From DAHUXD01 sp963736455 (GTDB taxonomy: Bacteria; Acidobacteriota; Thermoanaerobaculia; UBA5066; Gp7-AA6): 64,000 bases of DNA. The stretch is taken from NCBI GenBank assembly GCA_963736455.1, contig CAVTON010000001.1, positions 496,001 to 560,000 of the forward strand, read 5' to 3'. Shown here one piece after another: positions 1 to 8,188 of this stretch. Under the pieces are notes generated by a model. That model had not been told where the DNA came from. It made no database searches and worked only from the letters and a program-made list of their open reading frames with translations. Numbering within the stretch: position 1 is the stretch's first letter; each line of letters opens with the position of its first letter. The translations under genes and the position numbers were made by a program.

Positions 1-1531
1 GAGCCGCTCGAAGTTCGGGACGATCAGGGCGGCCAGGAACTTCTGCCGGTCCCCGATCACGATCGGCATGGAGACGTAGGGCGACCGCTTCAACGCGCTC
101 TCGATCGGCTGCGGCGCCGCCTTCTTCCCGCCCGCCAGGACGATCAGGTCCTTCTTCCGATCGGTGATCGTCAGGAACCCGTCCCTGAGCTCGCCGATGT
201 CGCCCGTGTGGAACCAGCCGTCACGGTCGATCGCCTCCGCGGTCGCCTCGGGCTTGTGGAAGTACCCCTTCATGATGTGGGGCCCTCGGGTCAGGATCTC
301 GCCGTCGTTCGCGATCTTCACCTCGACGCCCCGGATGGGCTTGCCCACCGTGCCGAGGCGCCAACGTCCGGGGCCGTTGACGCAGATGACCGGCGAGGTC
401 TCGGTCAGGCCGTATCCCTCGAGAATCTTCACCCCCGCTCCGACGAAGAAGAGGGCGAGATCGCGCGACAGCGGCGCGCCGCCCGAGACGGCGAACTCGA
501 ACCGCGTGCCGAGCGCCGCGCGGATCTTCCGGAAGACGAGGGCGTCCGCGAGGCGCGCCTGGCGGGCGAGACCGCGCGGCAGGGTGTCGCCGCGGTCCTC
601 GCACTCGGCCTTGCGCCGGGCGACCCCCGAGGCCCAGGTGAAGATCTTCTTCTTCAGAAACCCGCCCGCCTCGGCCTTCCCCCGGATCCGATCGTAGACC
701 TTCTCGTAGACCCGCGGCACCGCGCCGAAGCACGTCGGGTTGATCTCGAGGAAGTTCGCGCTGAGCCGCTCGATCGATTCCGCGTATGCGATCGTGGCGA
801 CCTTGTACATGTAGGAAAAGTCGAGCATTCGCTCGAAGACGTGCGAGAGGGGCAGGAACGACATCATCACCGCGTCGGATGCGAACGGGATGACCTCGCA
901 TCCCGCGACGACGTTCGAAACGAAGTTCCCGTGGGTCAGCATCGCGCCCTTGGGCTCGCCGGTCGTTCCGGACGTATAGATGATCGTGGCGACGTCCTCG
1001 GGCTTGACCCGCGCCATCCGCTGCTCGAAGACGCCGGGGCTCGTCGCGAGCGTCGGCCGGCCGCGATCCACGATCTCGTGGAGGGTCGCGAAGCCGGACT
1101 CGCGCGGAGGGTTGCCGTCCATGAGGATGACGTGCTCCAGATCCGGGCAGCTCCCGCGGATCGTCAGGATTTTTCCGAGCTGCTCGAGCGAGGACACGAA
1201 GATCGCGCGGGCTCCGCTGTCTTCGAGGATCGGAGCGATCTGCGCGGCCGGCAGCGTCGGATAGACCGGCACCGACCAGATTCCGGCGCAGAGACACGCG
1301 TAGTCGGCCATCGCCCATTCGGGACGGTTCTCCGAGAGGATGGCCACCCGGTCCCCCGGCTGGATGCCCAGGCCGTTCAACCCCAGCGAGAGCGCCCGGA
1401 CGGTGAAGCCGAAATCCGAGGCCGAGATCGGCCTCCAGGAGCCGCGCAACCTTGGAGAGGAGGAGGTCGGCCTTCCCGCTCCCGGCGGCGGCGAGGAAGA
1501 TGTCGCACAGTGTCCGGGGCTCGGTCGCCAT
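1..1531 (-). CDS. Long-chain fatty-acid--CoA ligase (AMP-forming), partial, frameshifted
   Basis: ATP-dependent activation of fatty acids to acyl-CoA in the cytoplasm. The reverse strand encodes the AMP-binding signature IIYTSGTTGEPKGAML (about 955-1005), then EGYGLTETSPV, GWFHTGDIGELRDGF and DRKKDLIVLAGGKK towards the left edge, in the order usual for the ANL superfamily FadD15/FAA1-like branch. The protein runs off the window at position 1, so the C-terminal lid domain is incomplete. The start at 1531 gives MATEPRTLCDIFLAAAG, a family-like N-terminus, but near 1450 the frame must change to continue as GSWRPISASDFGFTV and onwards. Either one base is inserted here (mutation or sequencing error) or translation starts at the TTG near 1451. 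Family assignment is firm; intactness is not. Confidence 0.85.
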
Positions 1532-1610
1532 CGCACCTCCCTCACGGCGATTGTGTCGCGCCCCCCGGGGCCGGTCAAGGAAAGCCGGCGTGGCCCGGTC
1601 GGGGGACTGC

Positions 1611-1877
1611 GAGCAGGTTGCTGAAAAAGGGTGTGAGGCGTCGCTACGAGCGCCGCGGGGCCAGATGCGAGGAAGCGCGACGACGGCGATGTGGGAACAT
1701 CGTCGAGGAGCGGTGACGACGCAGATGGCCCCGCGCCGCCGTAGCCCGAAGGGTGGCCGGCACTTTGCCGGCGAACCTCATTAGAGATGGAGAGACATGA
1801 TCGCCACTATTCGGATCGGGCGTCGAATGCAAAGTGCCGGACACGACGCCCGCGTCCATTTTTCAGCACCCTGCTAG
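1611..1877. repeat. MITE-like element with terminal inverted repeats
   Basis: The ends AGCAGGTTGCTGAAAAA (from about 1612) and, on the opposite strand, AGCAGGGTGCTGAAAAA (ending about 1875) form a 17-bp inverted repeat with one mismatch around about 265 bp without a convincing gene. A short hairpin GCCGGCACTTTGCCGGC lies inside near 1757. The arrangement fits a non-autonomous transposable element or miniature repeat. No target-site duplication is obvious. The rest of 1532-1887 holds nothing else that can be supported. Confidence 0.5.
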
Positions 1878-1887
1878 GCTTCGCCGG

Positions 1888-2400
1888 ATGGCGATCGCGC
1901 TCTTGGCCGGAACGCTGCTCGCGATCGCCGGCTTTCTCCTGACGTCGGTCCAGGGCTTCGTCGTCGCGACGCACATCGCCCAGTCCGATCCGGCCGTCCG
2001 GTTTCTCGTGACGAAGCACGTCGCCTATGCGATCCCGACGATGCTCCTGTCGCTCTTTTCGCAGTCCATGGTCATCTTCTTCTTCATCGGCACCGGCCGC
2101 CTGGTCAAGGACGAGATCTCGGCCTACCCCGAGGCCGACCGGCGCGCGATTCTCGACGTGCTCCGCGGCTTCAAGCGGCGAACCTCTCCTCCCGCGACCT
2201 TCGCGCTGCTTTCCGCGATCGCGGTCTTCGTCCTCGGCGCCGCGGTCCACGTGCGCGTTCTTCCATCCTTTGTTCACCTGACCGCGGCGCTGACGGCGGT
2301 GGCCACGCACCTGTGGGCCCTCGGCGCGGAATGGACGGCCTTCATCGAGAACGGCCGGCTGATGGCCGACCCGGCGGCCTACGTCCGAGCGCGTCCGTGA
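1888..2400 (+). CDS. Small multi-pass membrane protein, unknown function
   Basis: The protein has about 170 residues and four hydrophobic segments: the N-terminal MAIALLAGTLLAIAGFLL, AIPTMLLSLF..MVIFFFIG, TFALLSAIAVFVLGAAV and HLTAALTAVATHLWAL. An in-frame extension to 1834 exists but would read through the inverted repeat of the preceding MITE-like element, so the ATG at 1888 is preferred. The 3-prime end overlaps the start of the following dehydrogenase (GTGA), so the two are probably co-transcribed. I do not recognise the family. Confidence 0.6.
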   Translation: MAIALLAGTLLAIAGFLLTSVQGFVVATHIAQSDPAVRFLVTKHVAYAIPTMLLSLFSQSMVIFFFIGTGRLVKDEISAYPEADRRAILDVLRGFKRRTSPPATFALLSAIAVFVLGAAVHVRVLPSFVHLTAALTAVATHLWALGAEWTAFIENGRLMADPAAYVRARP

Positions 2401-3137
2401 TCGATCTTCCGCTGTCCGGCCGCGCGGCGCTCGTGACCGGGGCCGGGGTGCGCCTCGGCCGATCGATCGCGCTCGCCCTGGCCGAGGCCGGGGCCGACGT
2501 CGCGGTTCACCACCGCCGCTCCGCTTCCGAAGCCGACGACGTCGCCCGGACGATTCGCGCCTCGGGACGCCGCGCCGTGGCCCTGGCCGCGGACCTCGCC
2601 GATCCGCAGGCCTGCGCCGGTCTCGTCCGCGACGCCGCCTCCGCCCTCGGCGGCCTCGACCTGCTCGTCCACTCGGCGGCGAACTTCCACCGCGCCTCGC
2701 TCGAGGAAACCGACGCGGCGCTCTGGGACGATGCGATGAACGTCAATGCGCGCGCCGGGTTCCTCCTCGCGCGGGAGGCCGCGCCGCTGCTGCGCCGGCG
2801 CCGCGGGCGCGTCGTGCTGATGTCGGATCTGCTCGCGTCCGCGCCGGTTCGGCGCTACGCGGCGCATACCGCGTCCAAGGCGGCCGTCGAAGGCCTCGTG
2901 CGGGCGCTCGCGATCGAGCTCGCTCCCGAGGTGTCGGTCAACGGCGTCGCCCCGGGCACGGTCCTCGTTCCGGAGGGCACGCCCCCGGAGGTCGCCGAAC
3001 GCTGGGCCCGGGAGGCCCCGCTCGAGCGAAACGGCGATCCTTCCGACGTCGCCGCGGCCGTCCTCTTTCTCTGCAGCGGACCGGCCTTCATCACCGGTCA
3101 GATCCTGCGCGTCGACGGCGGCAAGTCGCTCCTGTAG
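2397..3137 (+). CDS. Short-chain dehydrogenase/reductase, pteridine-reductase-like
   Basis: A 246-residue Rossmann-fold oxidoreductase starting at GTG 2397, which overlaps the stop of the upstream gene. It has the NADP-binding motif TGAGVRLGRSIA, the structural HSAANF motif in place of NNAG, and the C-terminal GQILRVDGGKSLL typical of FabG/FolM/PTR1-like enzymes. The catalytic region reads AAHTASKAAV: the lysine is present but the usual tyrosine of YxxxK is histidine. From memory, some pteridine-reductase-like homologues share this, so I do not call it inactive. The substrate cannot be told from sequence; reduction of a pteridine or 3-oxoacyl compound is the best guess. Confidence 0.75.
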   Translation: MIDLPLSGRAALVTGAGVRLGRSIALALAEAGADVAVHHRRSASEADDVARTIRASGRRAVALAADLADPQACAGLVRDAASALGGLDLLVHSAANFHRASLEETDAALWDDAMNVNARAGFLLAREAAPLLRRRRGRVVLMSDLLASAPVRRYAAHTASKAAVEGLVRALAIELAPEVSVNGVAPGTVLVPEGTPPEVAERWAREAPLERNGDPSDVAAAVLFLCSGPAFITGQILRVDGGKSLL

Positions 3138-3158
3138 CCCCGCGCCGCCGCGCTCCCG

Positions 3159-3722
3159 TCACTTCTCGGCGCGCGAGAACTCCGCGTGCTCGGCGCGCAG
3201 CGCCCGCGCGAACTCGAGCATCAGGGCGCGCCGCTTCCCGGCCAGGCGGCGGCCGCCCTCCGTGCGCAGAGGGGCCGCCGCTTCCTTTTCGATCGCGTCC
3301 GCCATCTCGAGAATGTCGAGCCGCTCGCGGTACGCGTCGCCGAGCCCGCGCGCGACGCCGTAGGCGCCCATCGCCTCGAGCCGGAGCGCGTCGTGAACGG
3401 CCTCCTCCTCCGCGGTGGCCGGAGCCGGCTCGAAGCGTTCGAGCCCACGGAAGAGCGCGCGGATCTTCGTCCTCGGAACACCGAGCGAGGCGAGGAAGAT
3501 CTCGGTGCGGCTTCGATGCCCCATCCGGGAGACCCACTTCTCCTGTCCGGAAAAGACGGCCAGGAGAAACAGCAGATCCCGGTCGATTCCGGGGGTCCCG
3601 TCCGCGACCGCCTCCGCCGCCGAAACCATCCGCTCGACGTCGCCGTAGTTCGTCATGCCGTCGAGACCGACCGCCAGCGGGCGCACGTATTCCCGCACTC
3701 TCCGGCGGGCTTCGGCATCCAT
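3159..3722 (-). CDS. Degenerate HD-superfamily-like protein
   Basis: The 187-residue soluble protein ends with a helical region containing ALRLEAMGAYGVARG. This resembles the C-terminal DADRLDALGAIGIAR signature of bacterial HD-domain phosphohydrolases. The segments that should carry the metal-binding H..HD residues (VERMVSAAEAVADG and LLFLLAVFSGQEKW) lack them, so a catalytic phosphohydrolase role is doubtful. It stands alone on the minus strand, with its start 17 bp from the divergent oxidoreductase at 3740, so they may share a promoter region. Family placement is tentative. Confidence 0.55.
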   Translation of the reverse strand: MDAEARRRVREYVRPLAVGLDGMTNYGDVERMVSAAEAVADGTPGIDRDLLFLLAVFSGQEKWVSRMGHRSRTEIFLASLGVPRTKIRALFRGLERFEPAPATAEEEAVHDALRLEAMGAYGVARGLGDAYRERLDILEMADAIEKEAAAPLRTEGGRRLAGKRRALMLEFARALRAEHAEFSRAEK

Positions 3723-3739
3723 GAAGGGATACTAGCGTC

Positions 3740-4342
3740 ATGATCATCCGGAAGGACCCGAAGATCCGGTTCCCGAACCCCGACCCGTCGCGGGTCCCGC
3801 CCGGCCAGTTCGTCACCCAGCAGTGGCCGGTGCTTCACTTCGGCAAGATCCCCAGGGTCGACCTCGAGACCTGGAAGTTCTCGATCTGGGGCGAGGTCGA
3901 GAATCCCGTGTCCTGGACCTGGGAAGAATTCCAGAAGCTGCCCCGCGCCGTGCGCCGCAACGACGTGCACTGCGTCACGCACTGGACGAAGCTCGACAAC
4001 GAGTGGGAAGGCGTTTCGGTGCGCGAAGTGCTTCGCATCGCGCGGCCGAAACCCGAGGCCCGCTACGTCGTCGAGCACGCGGTCGGCGGGTGGACGACGA
4101 ACGTGCCGCTCGAAGACCTCGACCGCGACGAGAACCTCCTCGCGACACACCACTCGGGCCGGCCCCTCTCGCCCGAGCACGGCGGTCCGATGCGAATCGT
4201 GATCCCGCACCTCTACTTCTGGAAGGGCGCCAAGTGGGCGAGCGGCCTCGAGCTCACGCGAGAGGACCGGGCCGGCTTCTGGGAGGAGAACGGGTACCAC
4301 ATGCATGGAGATCCGTGGACGGAGGAACGCTTTCGGGAATGA
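3740..4342 (+). CDS. Sulfite-oxidase-like molybdopterin oxidoreductase
   Basis: A 200-residue member of the sulfite oxidase catalytic-domain family (MsrP/YedY-like and smaller cytoplasmic relatives). The motif NDVHCVTHWTKLDNEW contains the conserved cysteine that ligates molybdenum, followed by GVSVREVL and the Y-x-F-W-K-G-AKW segment (LYFWKGAKWASG) typical of the short sulfite-oxidase-like enzymes. There is no signal peptide or Tat motif, so it is predicted to be cytoplasmic, and no haem partner is adjacent. The physiological substrate is unknown. Confidence 0.85.
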   Translation: MIIRKDPKIRFPNPDPSRVPPGQFVTQQWPVLHFGKIPRVDLETWKFSIWGEVENPVSWTWEEFQKLPRAVRRNDVHCVTHWTKLDNEWEGVSVREVLRIARPKPEARYVVEHAVGGWTTNVPLEDLDRDENLLATHHSGRPLSPEHGGPMRIVIPHLYFWKGAKWASGLELTREDRAGFWEENGYHMHGDPWTEERFRE

Positions 4343-4365
4343 CTCGTGTTCCGTAACGAAGGTTT

Positions 4366-4473
4366 CTAGGTGGCGAAGGGTCGTGGGGCGGGGCTTGCCC
4401 CCGCCCGCGGGCGGCCGCAAGGGCCGCCCCTGCAAAGACAAAGCAATCCGGGACTTCTGCGACAGCAAACTAG
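4366..4473. repeat. Dispersed palindromic repeat, copy A, flanked by CTAG
   Basis: About 100 bp of very GC-rich inverted repeats (core GCGGCCGCAAGGGCCGC), followed by a less GC-rich tail, lie between two CTAG tetranucleotides at 4366-4369 and 4470-4473 that may be a target-site duplication. A second copy lies at 31242-31323 in the same orientation. The terminal CTAG supplies the TAG stop codon of the neighbouring minus-strand gene in both places. It looks like a non-autonomous REP/MITE family. Confidence 0.65.
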
Positions 4474-4979
4474 TTCGAGGGGGGCGGAGGGCTCTTCCGC
4501 GCACCGGCGCGGGGCGGTGTCGGCGCCGGCTCGTCCCCGGCCTCGGCGTCGCGCAGCGCGCGGCGGCGATCCTGGACGCGCTGCCGGATCTGCGCCCGCA
4601 GCGCTTCGGCTTTGTCTCGCTGTTCGGGCGTGAGCACCTGCTTCATGTCGAGCTCCATCAGGGACAGCTCCGTCTGCAGCTTCGCGCGCGCCAGCTCGCG
4701 CGCCTCGATCCGGGCCTCGACGTCCTTGCGGTCCACCTTGTCGGCGTCCATCGCCTGCTGGTAGGCGAACTGCTTCTTCTCGAGATCGGCCTTCAGGTCG
4801 ATCAGCTTCGGCCGGCTCCTCGCGAAGATCTTCTCGAGCTCGGAAGTCTGCTGCGGCGTCAGGCCGAGCGCCTGAACGATGCGAGGCCTCTTCCACCACT
4901 TTCCCTCCGCCGCCTGCTGGCCGAGGGCCGTCGCGGCCGCAAGACACAGCGCCGCCACGGCCAGGACGAATCGCCTCAC
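4470..4979 (-). CDS. Spy/CpxP-like periplasmic protein
   Basis: A 169-residue secreted protein: signal peptide MRRFVLAVAALCLAAATALG, then an all-helical region with LTPQQTSELEKIF and LTPEQRDKAEALRAQ, the paired LTxxQ motifs of the Spy/CpxP/zinc-resistance family. Such proteins act as periplasmic chaperones or stress sensors. The tail is proline-rich. It is the last gene of the sigma factor/anti-sigma operon, overlapping the anti-sigma stop by 4 nt, which suggests it belongs to the regulon of an envelope-stress ECF sigma. Its stop codon falls inside the CTAG end of a dispersed repeat, so the original C-terminus may have been altered. Confidence 0.8.
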   Translation of the reverse strand: MRRFVLAVAALCLAAATALGQQAAEGKWWKRPRIVQALGLTPQQTSELEKIFARSRPKLIDLKADLEKKQFAYQQAMDADKVDRKDVEARIEARELARAKLQTELSLMELDMKQVLTPEQRDKAEALRAQIRQRVQDRRRALRDAEAGDEPAPTPPRAGARKSPPPPSN

Positions 4980-5506
4980 AGCCGTCCCCCCGCCGAAACT
5001 TCGCTCTCGAGATCGCCTCCCGCCGCCAGATACGAGGCCTGACGCAGCAGCTCATCGTCGGCCTGGTCGGCCGCGTCGAGCTCGTTGCCCGCCGCGGCGG
5101 GAGAATGCGCTGCGGCCGCGGCCGGAGTCGGTGCCGACGCCGCCACCGTCGCGGCATGCCGGCGCAGCGGAAGCAGGAGCGCCGCGACCAGGAGCGACGC
5201 GGCGATCGCGACGGCCCACCGGAGGCGTCGCGAGGGCCGGCGGGCGGAGCCGGCGAGCCGGAGCCGCGCGATCGTGGCATCCTCCGCCGCGCGCCACTCG
5301 TCCTCCGACCGCCGTCCGATCTCTCCGGCATCCTGGTCGGCGAGAGTTTGGACGGCTGCTTTCCAGTCGAGCAGCGCCCGGCTGCAGGCGCGGCACGCCG
5401 TGAGGTGGCGCGGGAGCGCCTCGGGCTCTCCCGCGGCGGGGACGGCGAGCGCGAAGAGCTCGGCCTCCGTCAGATGCTTCTCGACGTCCGGTGTGTCCTG
5501 GTGCAT
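4976..5506 (-). CDS. Zinc-finger anti-sigma factor, membrane-anchored
   Basis: A 176-residue protein with an N-terminal zinc-binding module (H..LTACRACSRALLDW, the HxxxCxxC arrangement of ZAS-type anti-sigma factors), a helical linker, and one transmembrane segment (RWAVAIAASLLVAALLLPL, residues about 95-115) before a periplasmic Ala/Pro-rich tail. It should hold the ECF sigma encoded just upstream inactive at the membrane. The ATG at 5506 was chosen because it is the first start after the sigma stop. Target specificity is inferred from adjacency. Confidence 0.8.
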   Translation of the reverse strand: MHQDTPDVEKHLTEAELFALAVPAAGEPEALPRHLTACRACSRALLDWKAAVQTLADQDAGEIGRRSEDEWRAAEDATIARLRLAGSARRPSRRLRWAVAIAASLLVAALLLPLRRHAATVAASAPTPAAAAAHSPAAAGNELDAADQADDELLRQASYLAAGGDLESEVSAGGRL

Positions 5507-5514
5507 GAGCGCCT

Positions 5515-6111
5515 CTACCTCTGAAACTCCGCCAGCCGCTCGCGGATCTTCTGAGCGGCGCGGAAGAGATGCGACTTGATCGTCCCGGCATCGAGGCCCG
5601 TGACGTCCGCGATGTCGGGAATCGACATTTCCTCGAAGTGCTTCATCGTGAAGACCTCGCGCTGGCGGGGCGAGAGAGTCCGCATCGCGCCCTCCAGCCG
5701 CTCGCGAATCTCGCGCCCGGCCGCCCGGCGCTCCGGAGACGGGTCGCCGGCGACCGCGAGCTCCACCGGCTCTTCCCCGTCGTCGCCCTCGCGGGCCGGA
5801 GACTGGTGGAAGAACACGACGAGACGGCGACGCTTCAGCCGATCCTTGCACCAGTTGATGCAGATCCGGGTCAGCCAGGTCTCGAACGTCGAGCCCTCGC
5901 GGAAATCGTCGAGGTTCTGGTATGCCCTCAGGAAGCTCTCCTGGGCCGCACAGTCGGCCTCCCCGGCGTCTCTCAGAAACCGGTACGCGATGCGGGTGAT
6001 CTTCCGCTGGTAGCGGCGCACGAAGTGCTCGAAGAGCTCGGTCCGCCCTCCACGGATCTCGCGGATCAGGAGGCTTTCGTCGAGATCGGTTGTCGGTTCG
6101 CGTGCAATCAT
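5515..6111 (-). CDS. RNA polymerase sigma factor, ECF family
   Basis: A 198-residue ECF sigma: region 2 (AYRFLRDAGEADCAAQE, FREGSTFETWLTRICIN) for -10 recognition and core binding, and region 4 (LSPRQREVFTMKHFEEMS then GLDAGTIKSHLFRAAQKI), a helix-turn-helix for -35 recognition. It heads a three-gene operon with an anti-sigma factor and a Spy-like protein, consistent with envelope stress control. An in-frame GTG at 6126 is an alternative start; ATG 6111 begins MIAREPT. No ribosome-binding site clearly favours either. Confidence 0.9.
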   Translation of the reverse strand: MIAREPTTDLDESLLIREIRGGRTELFEHFVRRYQRKITRIAYRFLRDAGEADCAAQESFLRAYQNLDDFREGSTFETWLTRICINWCKDRLKRRRLVVFFHQSPAREGDDGEEPVELAVAGDPSPERRAAGREIRERLEGAMRTLSPRQREVFTMKHFEEMSIPDIADVTGLDAGTIKSHLFRAAQKIRERLAEFQR

Positions 6112-6276
6112 CGCCAGCGCGGGCACGAGGATTAGACGAGGGGGGCGCGCACCGGTTTACGCGCGCAACCCGTTGAGGAAACGGCGCTTGCGCCCGCGAA
6201 GCGAGCCCGGAGGCGAGCCCCCGCCTCGCCCTTCTCCGCGGCCTGTCGCGTCACTCGAAGAGGGTAACATCCCGGC

Positions 6277-7116
6277 GTGTCTGCGGAACGCGTGATTCTC
6301 ATCACGGGATGCTCTTCCGGGATCGGCCGCGCGACCGCGCTCGAGGCGGCCGCCCGCGGGCATCGGACGTTTGCGACCGCCCGCAATCGCAGCGACCTCG
6401 CCGAGCTCGAGAAGACCGCCCACGTCGAAGTCCTTCCGCTCGACGTCACCAACCCCGGCTCCATACGCGCCGCCGTCGGCGCGGCGCTCTCGCGCGCCGG
6501 CCGCATCGACGCCCTCGTGAACAACGCCGGATACGGCCAGTACGGAGCGGTCGAGGACGTCGCGCCGGAGGAATGGCGCGCCCAGTTCGAGGTCAATCTG
6601 TTCGGCGCCATCGCCATGATCCAGGCCGTTCTCCCGGCGATGCGAACCGCGCGCGGCGGCACGATCGTCAACGTCTCGTCGGTCGCCGGCCGCGTCGCGG
6701 TGCCGTTCGCCGCGCCGTACAGTGCCAGCAAGCACGCCCTCGAGGCGGTCTCCGACGCCCTGCGCGTGGAACTGCATTCCTTCGGCATCCGCGTCGTGCT
6801 CGTCGAGCCGGGTCCCATCACGACGCGATTCGGCGAGCACGCCCGCGCGATCGTCGGTCCGCTGCTTTCGCGGCCCGGGCCCTACCGCGCGATTTACGCG
6901 CTCGCCGAGAGAGCCATGGACAGCGAGTTCCAGCGAGGAGCGCTTCCCGCCGAGGCCGTGGCGCGCGTCAACGTCGACGCGATCGAGTCGAGCCGCCCCC
7001 GTCCCCGATATCGCGTCGGAATCATGGCCCGTGCCCTGGTTCCGGTCCGGTCGGCCCTTCCGGACCGCTGGCTCGACGGCCTCATGCGGCGCGCGCTGCG
7101 CCTGCCGGGCCGCTGA
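6277..7116 (+). CDS. Short-chain dehydrogenase/reductase
   Basis: A 279-residue classical SDR with GTG start: cofactor motif TGCSSGIGRAT, NNAGYGQYG, catalytic serine in VNVSSVAGR and the intact YSASKHALE (YxxxK). The C-terminal extension (ERAMDSEFQRGALPAEAV then a region resembling oxidoreductases acting on long-chain or steroid-like substrates) matches the SDR family oxidoreductase group related to YbbO/DltE-like enzymes. It stands as a single gene between two opposite transcription units. Substrate unknown. Confidence 0.85.
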   Translation: MSAERVILITGCSSGIGRATALEAAARGHRTFATARNRSDLAELEKTAHVEVLPLDVTNPGSIRAAVGAALSRAGRIDALVNNAGYGQYGAVEDVAPEEWRAQFEVNLFGAIAMIQAVLPAMRTARGGTIVNVSSVAGRVAVPFAAPYSASKHALEAVSDALRVELHSFGIRVVLVEPGPITTRFGEHARAIVGPLLSRPGPYRAIYALAERAMDSEFQRGALPAEAVARVNVDAIESSRPRPRYRVGIMARALVPVRSALPDRWLDGLMRRALRLPGR

Positions 7117-7180
7117 CCTCGCGCCCCTTTTTCGTCCCTTTCACGCTTGCTTCGCGATGCCGTGATGGACTTGAATTTGC

Positions 7181-8188
7181 ATGGCCCCAGTCTCGAGGTC
7201 GCTCACGATGCCAATCGGCGCGGTGCCCCAGGACGACGCGGCGAGCTCGCTCTCCCGCTCGAAAGAACGGTCGTGGGCGATCGTGCTCGCCGGCGGCGAG
7301 GGAACGCGGCTTCGCCCGCTCGTCGAGCGCATCCATCGCGACAGCCGCCCGAAGCAGTTCGCCGTGCTCATGGGCGAGCGGTCCCTCCTCGAGATCACCC
7401 TCGACCGCGTCGCGCGGCTGATTCCGCCCGAGCGCACCGTGGTCGTGACGACGCGCGCCCACGCTCCCTATTTCGCTCCCGATCTCTCGGAGCGCCGAGG
7501 CATCCGCGTCCTCATCCAGCCGCGGGATCGCGGCACGGCCGCGGGAATGCTCCTGCCGGCCCACTGGATCGCGTGGCAGGACCGCGGAGCGATCGTCTCG
7601 GTTTTCCCCTCGGATCATTTCGTCAGCGACGATGCGGGATTCGCGGGGCACGTCGCCGCGCTTCGACCGGTCGTCGAGCGCCATCCCGCCCGGATCGTCC
7701 TCGTCGGCGCCACGCCGGATTCGCCCGAGACCGGATACGGCTGGATCGAGCCCGGCATGGAGCTCGAGAAAGGCGCCTCCGGCGAGATCCGCTCCGTTCA
7801 CCGCTTCGTCGAGAAGCCGACATCGGCCGAGGCGAGGGCCTTTTTCCGGCGCGGAGGCTTGTGGAACACGTTCGTAATGGCGGCGCGCGTCTCGACACTC
7901 GTGGACGCCGGGCGCCGCGCCCTGCCGGAGCTCCACGAACGGCTCCGGCGGATCCGCCCCTTCGCGGGGACCCGATCCGAGGAGCAGGCCCTGGACCGCG
8001 CCTACCTCCTCGCGCCCACGGCGAACTTCTCGCAGGCGATCCTTTCGACGGATCCCGATCGACTGGCGGTCTCGCGCCTGCCGGCGATGGGTTGGAGCGA
8101 TTGGGGAACGCCCGAGCGGGTCATCGCGACGCTGCGCCGTGAGGGAATCGAGCCGCGCTGGCTCCAGGAGCTGGCGACGACGGCTTGA
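7181..8188 (+). CDS. Mannose-1-phosphate guanylyltransferase
   Basis: GTP + mannose-1-phosphate to GDP-mannose, for surface glycans. The nucleotidyltransferase signature WAIVLAGGEGTRLRPL (G-G-x-G-x-R-L) is followed by RPKQF, the product-binding region FPSDHFV and FVEKPT, and GLWNTFVM, all in the order of the ManC/Cps4-type pyrophosphorylases. At about 335 residues it lacks the C-terminal isomerase domain of bifunctional ManC. ATG 7208 is an alternative start. The 3-prime end overlaps the convergent membrane glycosyltransferase-like gene by 68 bp. Confidence 0.85.
   Translation: MAPVSRSLTMPIGAVPQDDAASSLSRSKERSWAIVLAGGEGTRLRPLVERIHRDSRPKQFAVLMGERSLLEITLDRVARLIPPERTVVVTTRAHAPYFAPDLSERRGIRVLIQPRDRGTAAGMLLPAHWIAWQDRGAIVSVFPSDHFVSDDAGFAGHVAALRPVVERHPARIVLVGATPDSPETGYGWIEPGMELEKGASGEIRSVHRFVEKPTSAEARAFFRRGGLWNTFVMAARVSTLVDAGRRALPELHERLRRIRPFAGTRSEEQALDRAYLLAPTANFSQAILSTDPDRLAVSRLPAMGWSDWGTPERVIATLRREGIEPRWLQELATTA

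Noticed and set aside
208..1716. A 502-residue open frame on the plus strand across the acyl-CoA ligase
   Set aside because: Arg/Asp/Gly-rich translation antisense to a gene with clear AMP-binding motifs; an artefact of high GC.
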